Source: Haloferax prahovense DSM 18310
GTDB lineage: Archaea; Halobacteriota; Halobacteria; Halobacteriales; Haloferacaceae
NCBI RefSeq assembly: GCF_000336815.1
Contig: NZ_AOLG01000058.1
Location: 116,568 to 180,567 of the forward strand
DNA: 64,000 nucleotides
Direction: 5' to 3'
Shown here piece by piece: positions 8,097 through 16,208 of this stretch. The translations under genes were made by a program, and so were the position numbers. The notes below the pieces were generated by a model. The model did no database searches. It was given only the letters and a program-made list of their open reading frames with translations, and was not told where the DNA came from. Within the stretch, counting starts at the first letter, position 1, and every line of letters starts with the position of its first letter.

Positions 8097-8870
8097 TCAC
8101 GCGCTCGCTTCGAGCTTTTCCGGGTCGACGCGCTCTTCGACCTCGGTGCCGAGCGTGCCGGTGACGAACTGCCGGGCCAGCCACGCCTCGGCGCGTGTCA
8201 GACGGTACTGGAGCGTCGAGTTCGGGATGTCGAGTTCCTCGGAAATCTCTTGGACGGTGTGCTGGCGCGGCGTCTCGTAGTAGCCGAACTCGACGGCGGC
8301 TTCGAGCGCCGCCTGCTGTTCCGGCGGGAGGCCGTCGGCGGAGACGCCCTCTTCGAGCCAGCATTCGGGTTCGCTGATGCGCTGGACGCTCAGCGAGAGG
8401 CCGTCGCTGAGGCTGTCTTTGACCTCCTCGTAAATCTCGCTCACCGTGTCGTCGTCGGAGATGAGCAGTCGCCACTGGTTTTGGGCCCCTCGGCGCTCGG
8501 CCTGCATCAGGAGACCGTCGCCGATGTGCTTCGCGGCGACGTGCGGAATCGACTGAATCCCGTCGCCCTCCTCGCGGCAGGAGTAGACGATGCGCCCGTT
8601 GGGCGTCTCCGAGAGCACCTCGTAGTCCCACTCGACGACCGGCGCGCCGCACATCCCGAGGACGCCGTTGCACCGGGTGGCCTGTTCGATAACCTCGTCG
8701 AACGCTTCGAGCGCCTCCGTCGGCCCGGTGAGGCGGTCGAGTCGCCACATCGACTCGCTCGTGGCGTGTATCGCCATGGTCTTGGAGTGTAAGTCCGGGT
8801 TCTCGATGAAGAGGTCCATCACCTCGTCGGCACCCCGCTCGTACTCGACGGTGAAGACGAATTCGCGCAT
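8097..8870 (-). CDS. HTH-10 (bacterio-opsin activator type) transcriptional regulator
   Basis: 257 residues from ATG 8870. Residues 1-185 form an N-terminal sensor domain (REFVFTVEYERGADEVMD, SMWRLDRLTGP, CNGVLGMCGAPVVEWDYEVL) of the kind found in haloarchaeal one-component regulators; a CxxxxGMC pair around residue 70 could bind a metal or sense redox, but this is a guess. Residues 188-245 are the HTH_10 domain: EQQAALEAAVEFGYYETPRQ, TVQEISEELDIPNSTLQYRL, TRAEAWLARQFV. HTH-10 proteins bind upstream of TATA boxes and usually activate. The gene itself carries the TTGG-N6-CCAA site at 8907, so it may be autoregulated or the regulator of that set; this is unproven. Confidence 0.85.
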   Translation of the reverse strand: MREFVFTVEYERGADEVMDLFIENPDLHSKTMAIHATSESMWRLDRLTGPTEALEAFDEVIEQATRCNGVLGMCGAPVVEWDYEVLSETPNGRIVYSCREEGDGIQSIPHVAAKHIGDGLLMQAERRGAQNQWRLLISDDDTVSEIYEEVKDSLSDGLSLSVQRISEPECWLEEGVSADGLPPEQQAALEAAVEFGYYETPRQHTVQEISEELDIPNSTLQYRLTRAEAWLARQFVTGTLGTEVEERVDPEKLEASA

Positions 8871-8906
8871 GGATTCGAGGTAGTCGCCGAAGGCCTATAG
8901 CCTTGG

Positions 8907-8920
8907 TTGGTATGTTCCAA
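8907..8920 (-). promoter_or_regulatory. TTGG-N6-CCAA palindrome, site 4 (HTH-10 promoter)
   Basis: TTGG TATGTT CCAA, 37-50 nt before the HTH-10 ATG at 8870, with GCCTATAG between site and gene. The arms are identical to the other three copies. Confidence 0.5.
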
Positions 8921-8979
8921 CTTCGGCTCGCCGCCCGGGACCACGGGCTCGGGGCCCGAACTTCGGTCGCTCGCCCCGC

Positions 8980-10557
8980 TCAGGACTCGTCGAACGGCGA
9001 CCGGGCGTGTTCGGGCACGTTCTCGGGGCGGGCAATGAGGTTCTCTCGGCCGAGGTTTATCTTGGCGACGCTGCCCTCGTCGGCCATCCGCGAGAGGACG
9101 CGGCTCACTTTCGACTTCGACCAGCCCGTTCCCTCGACGACCTTCGACTGCCGGAGTTGACCGCCGTTGTCGTCGAGGAGTTTGAGAATGCGCGTCTCGT
9201 CGTCGAGGAGTTCCTCCGGGCCGGGATAGGCGTCGGCGGTCGGCTCCGGGCGAACCGGGCCGTCGCTCCCGCCCGTTTGGACTGCGTCCGCCGCCGCCCC
9301 GTCGCGCCGGCCGGCGGTGCGGTCGGTCGCGCGAGAGCGAACGTCCGACAGCAGCGCCCGCACCTCGCTTCCGCGGACTCGCGCGCCGACGGCGACCAGG
9401 ACGACCGCGACGGCCGCGACCGCGAGGACGAGTAGCCAGCCGTCGCCACCGAGCCCCAGCGACCCGACGACCGACCCCGGCGCGGCGTTCGGGTCCGACC
9501 CCGCTTCGACCTCCGCGCCGTCTCCGCGCCCGTCGCCGTCGGTGTCGCCGCGGTTCGGGTCGGTCCCGAGGACGTTGACCTCGCGGCCGTCGTCGAGACC
9601 GTCGCCGTCGGTGTCGGCGGCGGTCGGGTTCGTCTCGTATCGGTTGACTTCGGGGCCGTCTTCGAGGCCGTCGCCGTCGGTGTCGGCGGCGGTCGGGTCC
9701 GTCTCGTGGACGTTGACCTCGGGGCCGTCTTCGAGGCCGTCGCCGTCTGTGTCGGCCTCGGTCGGATTCGTCTCGTAATCGTTGACTTCCGCGCCGTCGT
9801 CGAGGCCGTCGCCGTCGGTGTCGGCGGTCGTCGGGTCCGTGCCGTGGGTCGTCACTTCCGCGCCGTCGTCGAGACCGTCGCTGTCGGTGTCGGTTTCGGT
9901 CGGGTTGCTCCCCTGCTCGTTGACCTCGACGCCGTCGCTGAGTTCGTCGCCGTCGGTGTCCGTGTTCGTCGGGTCGGTCTCGTAGCGGTTCACCTCCTCG
10001 CCGTCGGGCACGCCGTCGGTATCGGTGTCGGCGACGAGCACGTCCGTACCGCGGTCGAGTTCGTCCCGGTTGCCGAGGCCGTCGCCGTCGGCGTCCCCGG
10101 CCGGCGCGAGCACCGTGACGCCGTGGCTCGCCTGCGCGACCGGCTCGCCGCCCCCGCCGGGTCTGACGACGGCGGTCAGAGTTCGGTCGCCGGTCGCGTT
10201 CACCGGCCACGTCGTGAAGGCGAACTCGACGCGCCGCTCATCGCTCGCGTTCGCCCCCGCGCTCCCGAGCGGTTCGCACGCCAACAGCATCGTCGAGCCG
10301 TCGTCGAGGTCGGTCTGTAGGCAGACCTCGTAGTCGTCGCTGTCGGATGCGACGGCCACCGAAACCGTCGACGGCTGCCACGAGGCGACGTACGTCCGGC
10401 CGTTCTCGGTCGCGACGACGCCCGCGCCGGCGTGGTCGACCGCACCCACCTCGACGCCGTCCGCCGCGACGACGGCGACCGGTGAGAGGCCTGCCGCGAC
10501 GACGAGCAACGTCACGACGAGCGCCCACCCGACCCGCGAGACGCGTTTGACTGGCAT
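8980..10557 (-). CDS. Membrane-spanning regulator: calcium-binding TSP3-repeat ectodomain plus cytoplasmic winged helix
   Basis: 525 residues, ATG 10557 with AAGGAG about 9 nt upstream. Residues 1-32 are a signal sequence. Residues 33-152 are a beta-rich domain with two cysteines (80 and 94). Residues 155-355 are nine thrombospondin-type-3-like repeats, mostly of 23 residues, each with the calcium ligand pattern DTDGDGLxDGxEV. Residues 373-392 are one transmembrane helix. After a disordered linker, residues 450-512 are a winged helix-turn-helix (ETRILKLLDDNGGQLRQSKVV, GWSKSKVSRVLSRMADEG, VAKINLGRENLIAR). The topology puts a Ca-binding rod outside and a DNA-binding domain inside, so it could pass an outside signal directly to a promoter. 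A CATATAAAC stretch at 10605-10613 is the likely TATA box. Confidence 0.85.
   Translation of the reverse strand: MPVKRVSRVGWALVVTLLVVAAGLSPVAVVAADGVEVGAVDHAGAGVVATENGRTYVASWQPSTVSVAVASDSDDYEVCLQTDLDDGSTMLLACEPLGSAGANASDERRVEFAFTTWPVNATGDRTLTAVVRPGGGGEPVAQASHGVTVLAPAGDADGDGLGNRDELDRGTDVLVADTDTDGVPDGEEVNRYETDPTNTDTDGDELSDGVEVNEQGSNPTETDTDSDGLDDGAEVTTHGTDPTTADTDGDGLDDGAEVNDYETNPTEADTDGDGLEDGPEVNVHETDPTAADTDGDGLEDGPEVNRYETNPTAADTDGDGLDDGREVNVLGTDPNRGDTDGDGRGDGAEVEAGSDPNAAPGSVVGSLGLGGDGWLLVLAVAAVAVVLVAVGARVRGSEVRALLSDVRSRATDRTAGRRDGAAADAVQTGGSDGPVRPEPTADAYPGPEELLDDETRILKLLDDNGGQLRQSKVVEGTGWSKSKVSRVLSRMADEGSVAKINLGRENLIARPENVPEHARSPFDES
9493..10095 (-). repeat. Tandem 69-bp coding repeats (TSP3 units)
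   Basis: About nine direct repeats, mostly 69 bp (23 codons), inside the membrane regulator gene. For example the phrase GTCGCCGTCGGTGTCGG recurs at 9670 and, with one or two changes, 69 bp either side. Neighbouring units at 9600-9740 are nearly identical in DNA, which points to recent unit duplication and possible copy-number variation between strains. Confidence 0.85.
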
Positions 10558-10999
10558 GTGTTCGCTCCTTATCTGTCGACTCTGCTAGTGTATAATGTTT
10601 TGTTTATATGTCCATTGGGCATTTTACAACCTTTTTGAAAGTCAATTTACCAAGAATGTTTCCAAATCGTGAATTATGTACCGGTCGTCGCGGTGCGGAC
10701 GCGGCGTCGGTCTCGGCCGTCGTCGCTGAGATTCACGGGCGCGTCTCTCGCCTCTCGACGGGCCTCGGTCGCCGCTTGTCGCCGCTCGCGCTCGCCCCCT
10801 GTCGTCTCTCGCCCGGTCGCCCCTCTGACGTGAGGTAACCGACGTACAGAACCGCTTTCGTCGGCGCTCGCCGCGCCGGAAAACGTTCCGTTAATCCGAC
10901 TGAAACGGTCGAAACGGTCAGGCGAAACGGTTGCTCGGGAGAGAACGGTCGGGACGACTCTTCCCCATTATCATCCGCCGAGCGATACTGCTGACTGCG
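10558..10999. other. Divergent intergenic region without a recognised gene
   Basis: 442 bp between the membrane regulator (minus) and the lipoprotein (plus). 10590-10680 is AT-rich and holds the minus-strand promoter. 10690-10980 is GC-rich with frames on both strands, but none shows a conserved motif or sensible composition. Nothing else is seen. Confidence 0.5.
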
Positions 11000-11389
11000 A
11001 TGCGCGAAACCCTCACTCGACGGCAGTTCGGTGCCGGAGTCGCCGCGGCGACCGTCGCCCTCGCCGGCTGTACGGACACGGGCGGGAGCGGCGGCCCGGT
11101 GAACGGGACGAACGGCACGGACGCCGAACCCGCGGTCGGCGGCACCGAGACGACCGCAGAGACTGGTGGTGTCGAAGCGACAACCGAAGACGAGACCACG
11201 ACGGAAGAAACGACGATGGAAACCACCGAGACGACGACGATGGAGACGACCGACTCGTCGCTCGACAACTCGACGACGGCGAACGAGACGGCCGAAAACG
11301 AGACCACGGCGAACGAGACATCGACGAACGAGACGACCGAAAACGAAACGACGACCGAAAACGAAACGACGACCGACGACTCGGCGTGA
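11000..11389 (+). CDS. Tat-exported lipoprotein with Thr/Glu/Asn-rich stalk
   Basis: 129 residues from ATG 11000. The start is placed at MRETLTRRQFGAG because this gives a standard Tat motif (TRRQF), a short hydrophobic core (VAAATVALA) and the lipobox LAGC with Cys at residue 24. Everything after the cysteine is low complexity: GSGG and GTNGT spacers followed by long runs of T, E and N (TTEETTMETTETT, NETTENET). No folded domain is visible. It would be a lipid-anchored, acidic, flexible surface chain; the many NxT sequons could be N-glycosylated. Monocistronic. Confidence 0.75.
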   Translation: MRETLTRRQFGAGVAAATVALAGCTDTGGSGGPVNGTNGTDAEPAVGGTETTAETGGVEATTEDETTTEETTMETTETTTMETTDSSLDNSTTANETAENETTANETSTNETTENETTTENETTTDDSA

Positions 11390-11740
11390 CGGCCGCGGTC
11401 GACCCGATGACCCGCTGACGCCCGCGCCGCGACCGAGGCACGGCACGCTCGACTGGTACACCCGACTGCTCGTGCCCGCACCGGCGCTCACCCTCTCCAG
11501 CCCTCCACGGCACACTCGCACCCAGTCACCCCCGCGGGACATCCGAATCCCCCTGACGCACCCCTCCAAATTCGGTCCCCCTGACGCAGCCCTTCGCCCG
11601 TGCCCTCCAGCACGCCTTCACCGCGCCCTCCAGCGCACCCACCCCAGTCGGAGTCACCCGATTTTCGGAACTTCCCCCGCACGTCGTACCGGCGGCGCGC
11701 ACTCCGCGGAACATTTACCCGCCCGTTCGCTACTCGGGGT
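11390..11740. other. GC-rich intergenic region, nothing recognised
   Basis: 351 bp rich in CCCTCCAGC and CGCACCC-like short repeats (11495-11650). It contains open frames only because of its base composition. The last 30 bp (ACATTTACCC) hold a plausible TATA element for the methyltransferase at 11741. Confidence 0.4.
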
Positions 11741-12358
11741 ATGGACGCAGACGACAACCACCGCGGGTGGGCCGAGCGCTCCGGCGACTTCTCGCCGGAG
11801 TACTACGCCCAAATCGGCCCGAACGAGGTCAGCGAGACGCTCGCGACCGTGTTCGAGCACTACGCGGCGGAAGACGCGTCGGTTCTCGAACTCGGCTGTA
11901 GTTCCGGTCGCCACCTCGCACACCTGCGCGACCGCGGCTACGAGGACCTCACCGGCATCGACATCAACGACGACTCCTTCGAGGTGATGGCCGAGTACTT
12001 CCCCGAACTCGTCGACACCGGCACGTTCCTCACCGGCGCAATCGAGGACCTGCTTCCCGACTTCCCCGACGACAAATTCGACGTTATCTACTCCGTCGAG
12101 ACGCTCCAGCACGTCCACCCCGACGACACGTGGGTGTTCGAGGAAATCGCCCGCGTCTCGTCGGACCTCGTGATAACCGCCGAGAACGAGGGTAACGGAC
12201 CGACCCGCGGACGCTCCGGCTCAGAGGTGAGCTACGTCAACGACGACTTCCCGCTGTATCACCGCAACTGGAAGGACGAGTTCTCCGACCTCGGCCTCGC
12301 GCAACTCCTCTGCGAACCGGGCAAGCGCGACACGGTTCGCGTCTTTCGGGTTCTCTAA
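11741..12358 (+). CDS. Class I SAM-dependent methyltransferase
   Basis: 205 residues from ATG 11741, about 25 nt below an AT-rich CATTTACC box. The Rossmann methyltransferase motifs are present: motif I VLELGCSSGRHLAHLR (around 47-62), motif II acidic TGIDINDDSFEVM, the post-II region TGAIEDLLPDFPDDKFDVIYSVETLQHVH and motif III-like VSSDLVITAENEG. The N-terminus WAERSGDFSPEYYAQIGPNEVSE resembles small-molecule methyltransferases. The substrate cannot be told from sequence; there is no operon partner. Confidence 0.85.
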   Translation: MDADDNHRGWAERSGDFSPEYYAQIGPNEVSETLATVFEHYAAEDASVLELGCSSGRHLAHLRDRGYEDLTGIDINDDSFEVMAEYFPELVDTGTFLTGAIEDLLPDFPDDKFDVIYSVETLQHVHPDDTWVFEEIARVSSDLVITAENEGNGPTRGRSGSEVSYVNDDFPLYHRNWKDEFSDLGLAQLLCEPGKRDTVRVFRVL

Positions 12359-12478
12359 CACTGGTCGCCGTCGGTCCCGTCTCAGCGGCCGATACCGCGC
12401 CATCGACAGGCCTCCTCTCGCTCGCTTGTCGCACTCACAAATTGTTTCAACCAAGCCGGCGAACTGAGCGTGCTGACC

Positions 12479-12640
12479 ATGTACACGATGTCCAGCGACG
12501 ACTTCAGCGTTCACCTGCGCGACTGCGACGAGGCCGGCTCCGGGATTCCCATCACCAGCCTCCCGGACGAAGTCACCTCTCTGGACGACCTGCCGTGTTC
12601 CTGCTGGGACGAGTTCGACTCGTTCGACGAACTCGAGTGA
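12479..12640 (+). CDS. Small acidic cysteine-containing protein (53 residues)
   Basis: ATG 12479 to TGA 12640 encodes 53 residues, about one third acidic, with three cysteines: one in LRDCDEAG and a C-S-C-W motif (residues 40-43) near the C-terminus. An internal ATG three codons later is an alternative start. Upstream, ACAAATTGTTTCAACC (12437-12452) supplies an AT-rich element at a suitable distance. Haloarchaea encode many such micro-proteins, some zinc-binding; two close cysteines here are too few for a full zinc finger. Function unknown. Confidence 0.6.
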   Translation: MYTMSSDDFSVHLRDCDEAGSGIPITSLPDEVTSLDDLPCSCWDEFDSFDELE

Positions 12641-12737
12641 CGGCCGGGGCGCGAGGGCATCGTTCGGTCGTGGTTTCGGACGCCGACGCACCGCGCGCTC
12701 GGCGGGGCTCGTTTTGACGGCGACGGTTTCCTGTGAG

Positions 12738-13904
12738 TCACGAGTCCGGCGAGAGTGCCCAGAGTGTCCCCTCGCCTGTCTGTGCGAACGCCTGCGCCCC
12801 GGCCGCGCCGAGAAGGTAGCCGTCCGTCGAGAGCGTCGTCTCGAACGGGTCGAAAAACGACGCGCCGCGAGACCAGCGAATCCGGCCCGCACGGGTTCCG
12901 ACGACGAACGCCTCTTCGGTCGAGGCGGTTCGCTCGACCGGGCTGTCGAAGCGGACTTCGTACCGCTCCGAGCCGTCCCGAACCGCGAGTTCGTACAGCG
13001 TCCCGAAGGTGTCCGACGGCGGTTCGTCCGTCCCCTCAGCGACCAGAACCGTCGAGCCCCGCTCGTGGACGCCGACCACCTGCGCGCCGCCCCCGAACGA
13101 GGTGCGCCACCGGAGCGACCCGTCGGCCGCGTCGAGCATGGCGATGTCGCCGCCGCCACCGGCGTAGACGCTGCCACCAGCCGGAATCGGCCCCACGTCG
13201 GCCCAGTCCCAACGGTCCGGCTGCCACGCCCACCGGAGGCTCCCGTCGTCGGGCGCCATCGCGAAGACGCCCTCGTCGTCGCCGTAGTAGACCGCTCGCT
13301 CGTCGGCGAACAGTTGGTCCTGCGGGGCGACGGCGATGGTAAACCCGACGCCATCGACCGCCGATTGTTCCCAGCGGACCGCGCCGTCGTCGGTCGCAAG
13401 CGCCGCGAGCGTCCCGTTCGCCGCGTACAGCGTGTCGCCCGCGGCGGCCATCGCCGAGGCGATGTTCCCGACGGTCTGAGACCACCGATGGCTCCCGCTT
13501 TTGGCGTCGAACGCACGGACTCGCCCGCGCCCCGCTCCGAGTTTCTCGCCCGCGTACACCGACCCGCCAGCGGCGAGGAGCCCCGTCGGGCGGCCGAAGT
13601 CGTGGTCCCACAGGCGCTCGCCGCTCTCTCGGTCGAACGCGACGACCCGCCCCTCGTCGATGTCGCCGTCCCGATGGCCGATGACGGCGACGACCCCCTC
13701 AGTGACCGACGGTGGGGAGAGGACGCTCGGTTCGGGCACGGACGCAGACCAGTCCGTCCCGTCGGGTGACCGGAACTGTCGGAGCGACGAACAGCCGGCG
13801 AGTCCGCTGGCGAGAGCGGTCCCTGCGGCGGCGAGAAACGCGCGACGCGACGGAGAGTCGGAATCGGAGGGAACGCGCGATGGAGGGGACGAAGGCGAGG
13901 GCAT
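12738..13904 (-). CDS. Tat lipoprotein with PQQ-like beta-propeller
   Basis: 388 residues from ATG 13904. Residues 18-38 are a Tat signal with lipobox (SRRAFLAAAGTALASGLAGC). The remainder is a beta-propeller of six to seven blades, each with the AxDxxxGxxxW pattern (VVAFDRESGERLWDHDF, VRAFDAKSGSHRWSQTV, VFAMAPDDGSLRWAWQ, IAMLDAADGSLRWRTSF). These PQQ-enzyme repeats in haloarchaea usually serve as extracellular scaffold domains and not as quinoprotein dehydrogenases; no PQQ or metal-binding catalytic residues are evident. Monocistronic, facing away from the HTH gene upstream. Confidence 0.85.
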   Translation of the reverse strand: MPSPSSPPSRVPSDSDSPSRRAFLAAAGTALASGLAGCSSLRQFRSPDGTDWSASVPEPSVLSPPSVTEGVVAVIGHRDGDIDEGRVVAFDRESGERLWDHDFGRPTGLLAAGGSVYAGEKLGAGRGRVRAFDAKSGSHRWSQTVGNIASAMAAAGDTLYAANGTLAALATDDGAVRWEQSAVDGVGFTIAVAPQDQLFADERAVYYGDDEGVFAMAPDDGSLRWAWQPDRWDWADVGPIPAGGSVYAGGGGDIAMLDAADGSLRWRTSFGGGAQVVGVHERGSTVLVAEGTDEPPSDTFGTLYELAVRDGSERYEVRFDSPVERTASTEEAFVVGTRAGRIRWSRGASFFDPFETTLSTDGYLLGAAGAQAFAQTGEGTLWALSPDS

Positions 13905-13989
13905 ACGTCGGCTTCTCGCAGGTTGCCGATATGTATTGTGGGTCGGTGGGTGGGGCGACGACGCGGTGGCTCCCCAGCGAGCGTCGCTT

Positions 13990-14778
13990 TTAGAGTCGGT
14001 CGAGGTCGAGCGGCTCCGCCGCCTCCCAGTACCGCTCGAACAGTTCGTCGGCCCACGCGAGCACTTCAGGTTCGGTCACGTCGATAGAGGCTTGGAGGAT
14101 GCCGTTGTCGTCGCGGAGGAACAGGTGGACGGTCGCGTCGGCGATGGTCGCGGCCATCGGAATCGGCTCGTCGGTGATGCGGACGGCGGCCGCGTCGGCG
14201 TCGAGGAGGTCGCGGAGCTGTTCGCGCAGTTGGGAGTCGTGGGCGAGCGCGTCGATGGCGTCCGCCGAGAAGACGCCCTCGAACCGCTGGTCGCCGGCGG
14301 CGGTCCGCTCTCTGACGATGTCGAGGTTCTGCTCGTTGAACGCGTAGGAGAAGATGCGCACGTCTTCGGCCTCGCTCAGGAGGGACACCGCGCGCTTGAC
14401 GGGCGCGTTCGGCCGAACCTGACTCGGCGTGGTAATCGTGGCCCCGGTGAGGTGTTCGAGGTCGAACGTGATGGCGTCGGTCGGGAGCCACTCGACGACC
14501 GGCCGGAGTTTGGCGTCGGTGTCGAGGATGTCGACGAGGTCGTCGAACCCCCGCGAGACGAGTTCGCCGGTCACCGTCGCCCGGTACGCGCCGTCCTCGC
14601 GGACGAGCCACGACCGGTCTTCGAAGTCGCTGAGAACCCGACCCATTGTCGGCTGCGACGCCCCGGTCCGCTCGACCAACTCGCGCCGGGAGTGCGGCCG
14701 CTCGGCGAGGTATCTGAGCGCGTCGACGCGGTTCTGCGAGAGCGCGAGAAACGCTATTTCGTCTAATGCCGACTCCAT
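13990..14778 (-). CDS. Winged-helix regulator with FilR1-like sensor domain
   Basis: 262 residues from ATG 14778. Residues 10-75 are a winged helix (NRVDALRYLAERPHSRRELVERTGASQPTMGRVLSDFEDRSWL). The following 180 residues match the haloarchaeal and methanogen FilR1 middle-domain type: DLEHLTGATITTPSQVRPNAPVKRAVSLL, VRIFSYAFNEQNLD, FEGVFSADAIDAL, PIPMAATIADATVHLFLRDD. Such proteins are one-component repressors or activators with an unknown small-molecule ligand. It diverges from the DMT exporter gene at 14975, 196 bp away, and may regulate it. Confidence 0.8.
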   Translation of the reverse strand: MESALDEIAFLALSQNRVDALRYLAERPHSRRELVERTGASQPTMGRVLSDFEDRSWLVREDGAYRATVTGELVSRGFDDLVDILDTDAKLRPVVEWLPTDAITFDLEHLTGATITTPSQVRPNAPVKRAVSLLSEAEDVRIFSYAFNEQNLDIVRERTAAGDQRFEGVFSADAIDALAHDSQLREQLRDLLDADAAAVRITDEPIPMAATIADATVHLFLRDDNGILQASIDVTEPEVLAWADELFERYWEAAEPLDLDRL

Positions 14779-14878
14779 GCGGCGGGGTTGTGCGCGCTCG
14801 GATATACTTCTTTCGTGGCGCGAAATAATTTCACAGAATGAATCATCCTCGTCCGCCGCGGACTTTTCTTGCTATGAA

Positions 14879-14894
14879 TTGATTTCTGAATCAA
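14879..14894. promoter_or_regulatory. TTGATT-N4-AATCAA inverted repeat, possible operator
   Basis: A 6-bp perfect inverted repeat with spacer TCTG in the divergent region, immediately upstream of ACTATACG, a possible TATA box for the exporter gene. Candidate binding site for the winged-helix regulator encoded at 13990-14778. Confidence 0.35.
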
Positions 14895-14974
14895 ACTATA
14901 CGTGGGGGAGTTGTATGACTCTCTAAGATGCGTTCACTTCACTCTGCGTTCGGTCTCTCGGTCGGTGGTGTCGA

Positions 14975-15949
14975 ATGGTGACGGCGACGCGCCGGCGGTT
15001 CGTCCTGTTCGCGTTGACGGCGTTCTTCTTCGGCGGGACGTTCGTCGCCGCGAAGGCGGGCCTCGACTACCTCCCGCCGCTCCTGTTCGTCGCCCTCCGG
15101 TTCGACATCGCGGCGGTATTGCTCGTCGGCTACGTCGTCGCGACCCGGCCGCGCGCCGAACTGCTCCCGCGGTCCGTCCGCGACGTGGTCGGCATCCTCG
15201 CCACCGGCGTGTTCGTCATCGGCCTCGCCAACGCTCTCCTGTTCGTGGGACAAGAGCACGTCTCCAGCGGCGTCGGGTCGATTATCTTCAGCCTCAACCC
15301 GATTCTGACGCCCGTGTTCGCCATGGCGCTTCTCGCCGACGAGCGACTCTCCACGCGGGGCGCGCTCGGGATGCTCATCGGCCTCCTCGGCGTCGGCCTC
15401 GTCGTCGGCGTCGACCCCGCGAACCTGCTCGGCGGCGAGGCGCTCTGGAAGGGCGTCGTCTTCCTCGGCGCGGTCAGCGGAGCGCTCGGGACCGTGCTCA
15501 TCCGCTGGGCCGACACGTCGCTTTCGAGCACCGTCCGCACGGCGTGGGCGCTCCCCGTCAGCGCGGCGCTCACCCACGGCATGAGCGTCGCCTCCGGCGA
15601 GTCGTTCGCCGCGGCCACGTGGTCGCCGACGGCCCTCCTCGCGCTCGCCTACGTCGGCGTCTTCGCCGGCGCGGTGGCCTACCTCACCTACTTCGGCTTC
15701 CTCGACGATGTGGGTCCGATTCGCGGCAACCTCGTCTTCTACGCCGTGCCCATCGTCGCGACGCTCGGGGGGACGGTGCTCCTCGGCGAGTCGATTTCGA
15801 CGCTCACCGTCGTCGGCTTCGCGACCATCTTCACCGGCTTCGCCGTCCTCGCGACGGAATCGCTCCTCGGCGAGGTCGCGCGCGTCTACGGGAAAATCGA
15901 GTCTCGCGTGGTCAGTCTCGCCGGGCACGGGGCTCCGGGACGCGACTGA
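14975..15949 (+). CDS. EamA-family (drug/metabolite) transporter
   Basis: 324 residues from ATG 14975. Ten transmembrane helices in two EamA repeats: the first from FVLFALTAFFFGGTFVAAKAGL to about residue 140, the second from ALWKGVVFLGAVSGALGTVL to about 300. The motif PPLLFVALRF and the loop GSIIFSLNPILTPVFAMALLADE are typical of repeat 1, RGNLVFYAVPIVATLGGTVLLGE of repeat 2. The family exports amino acids, purines or drugs, or imports nucleotide sugars; the substrate cannot be predicted here. The start preserves the first helix. Confidence 0.9.
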   Translation: MVTATRRRFVLFALTAFFFGGTFVAAKAGLDYLPPLLFVALRFDIAAVLLVGYVVATRPRAELLPRSVRDVVGILATGVFVIGLANALLFVGQEHVSSGVGSIIFSLNPILTPVFAMALLADERLSTRGALGMLIGLLGVGLVVGVDPANLLGGEALWKGVVFLGAVSGALGTVLIRWADTSLSSTVRTAWALPVSAALTHGMSVASGESFAAATWSPTALLALAYVGVFAGAVAYLTYFGFLDDVGPIRGNLVFYAVPIVATLGGTVLLGESISTLTVVGFATIFTGFAVLATESLLGEVARVYGKIESRVVSLAGHGAPGRD

Positions 15950-16208
15950 GTCGCGGACGGGTCACTCGCGGAAGTAGAACTGAGAGGGGGTAGAGATGTA
16001 GGGGCGGACCCATCGAGCGGCGGTCCGAGGGGGCAGGGTCGGAGTACCGTTGGCACGGGATGGGCCGCCTGTCTGTGCTGTTATGTCACCGGTCCGCCGA
16101 CCAGACAGCGTCGAGCGGACACGTAAGAGTTGTCTGCCACCTAAGTAGTCTTTCTGGCCCGGTTCTCAAAAACGGCCGACTGCGTCAGCTTTCACCCGTC
16201 CGTCCGTG

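Noticed and set aside
9493..10095. 69-bp direct repeats as a possible CRISPR or iteron array
   Set aside because: The repeats are in frame, encode the DTDGDG calcium motif and have no unique spacers.
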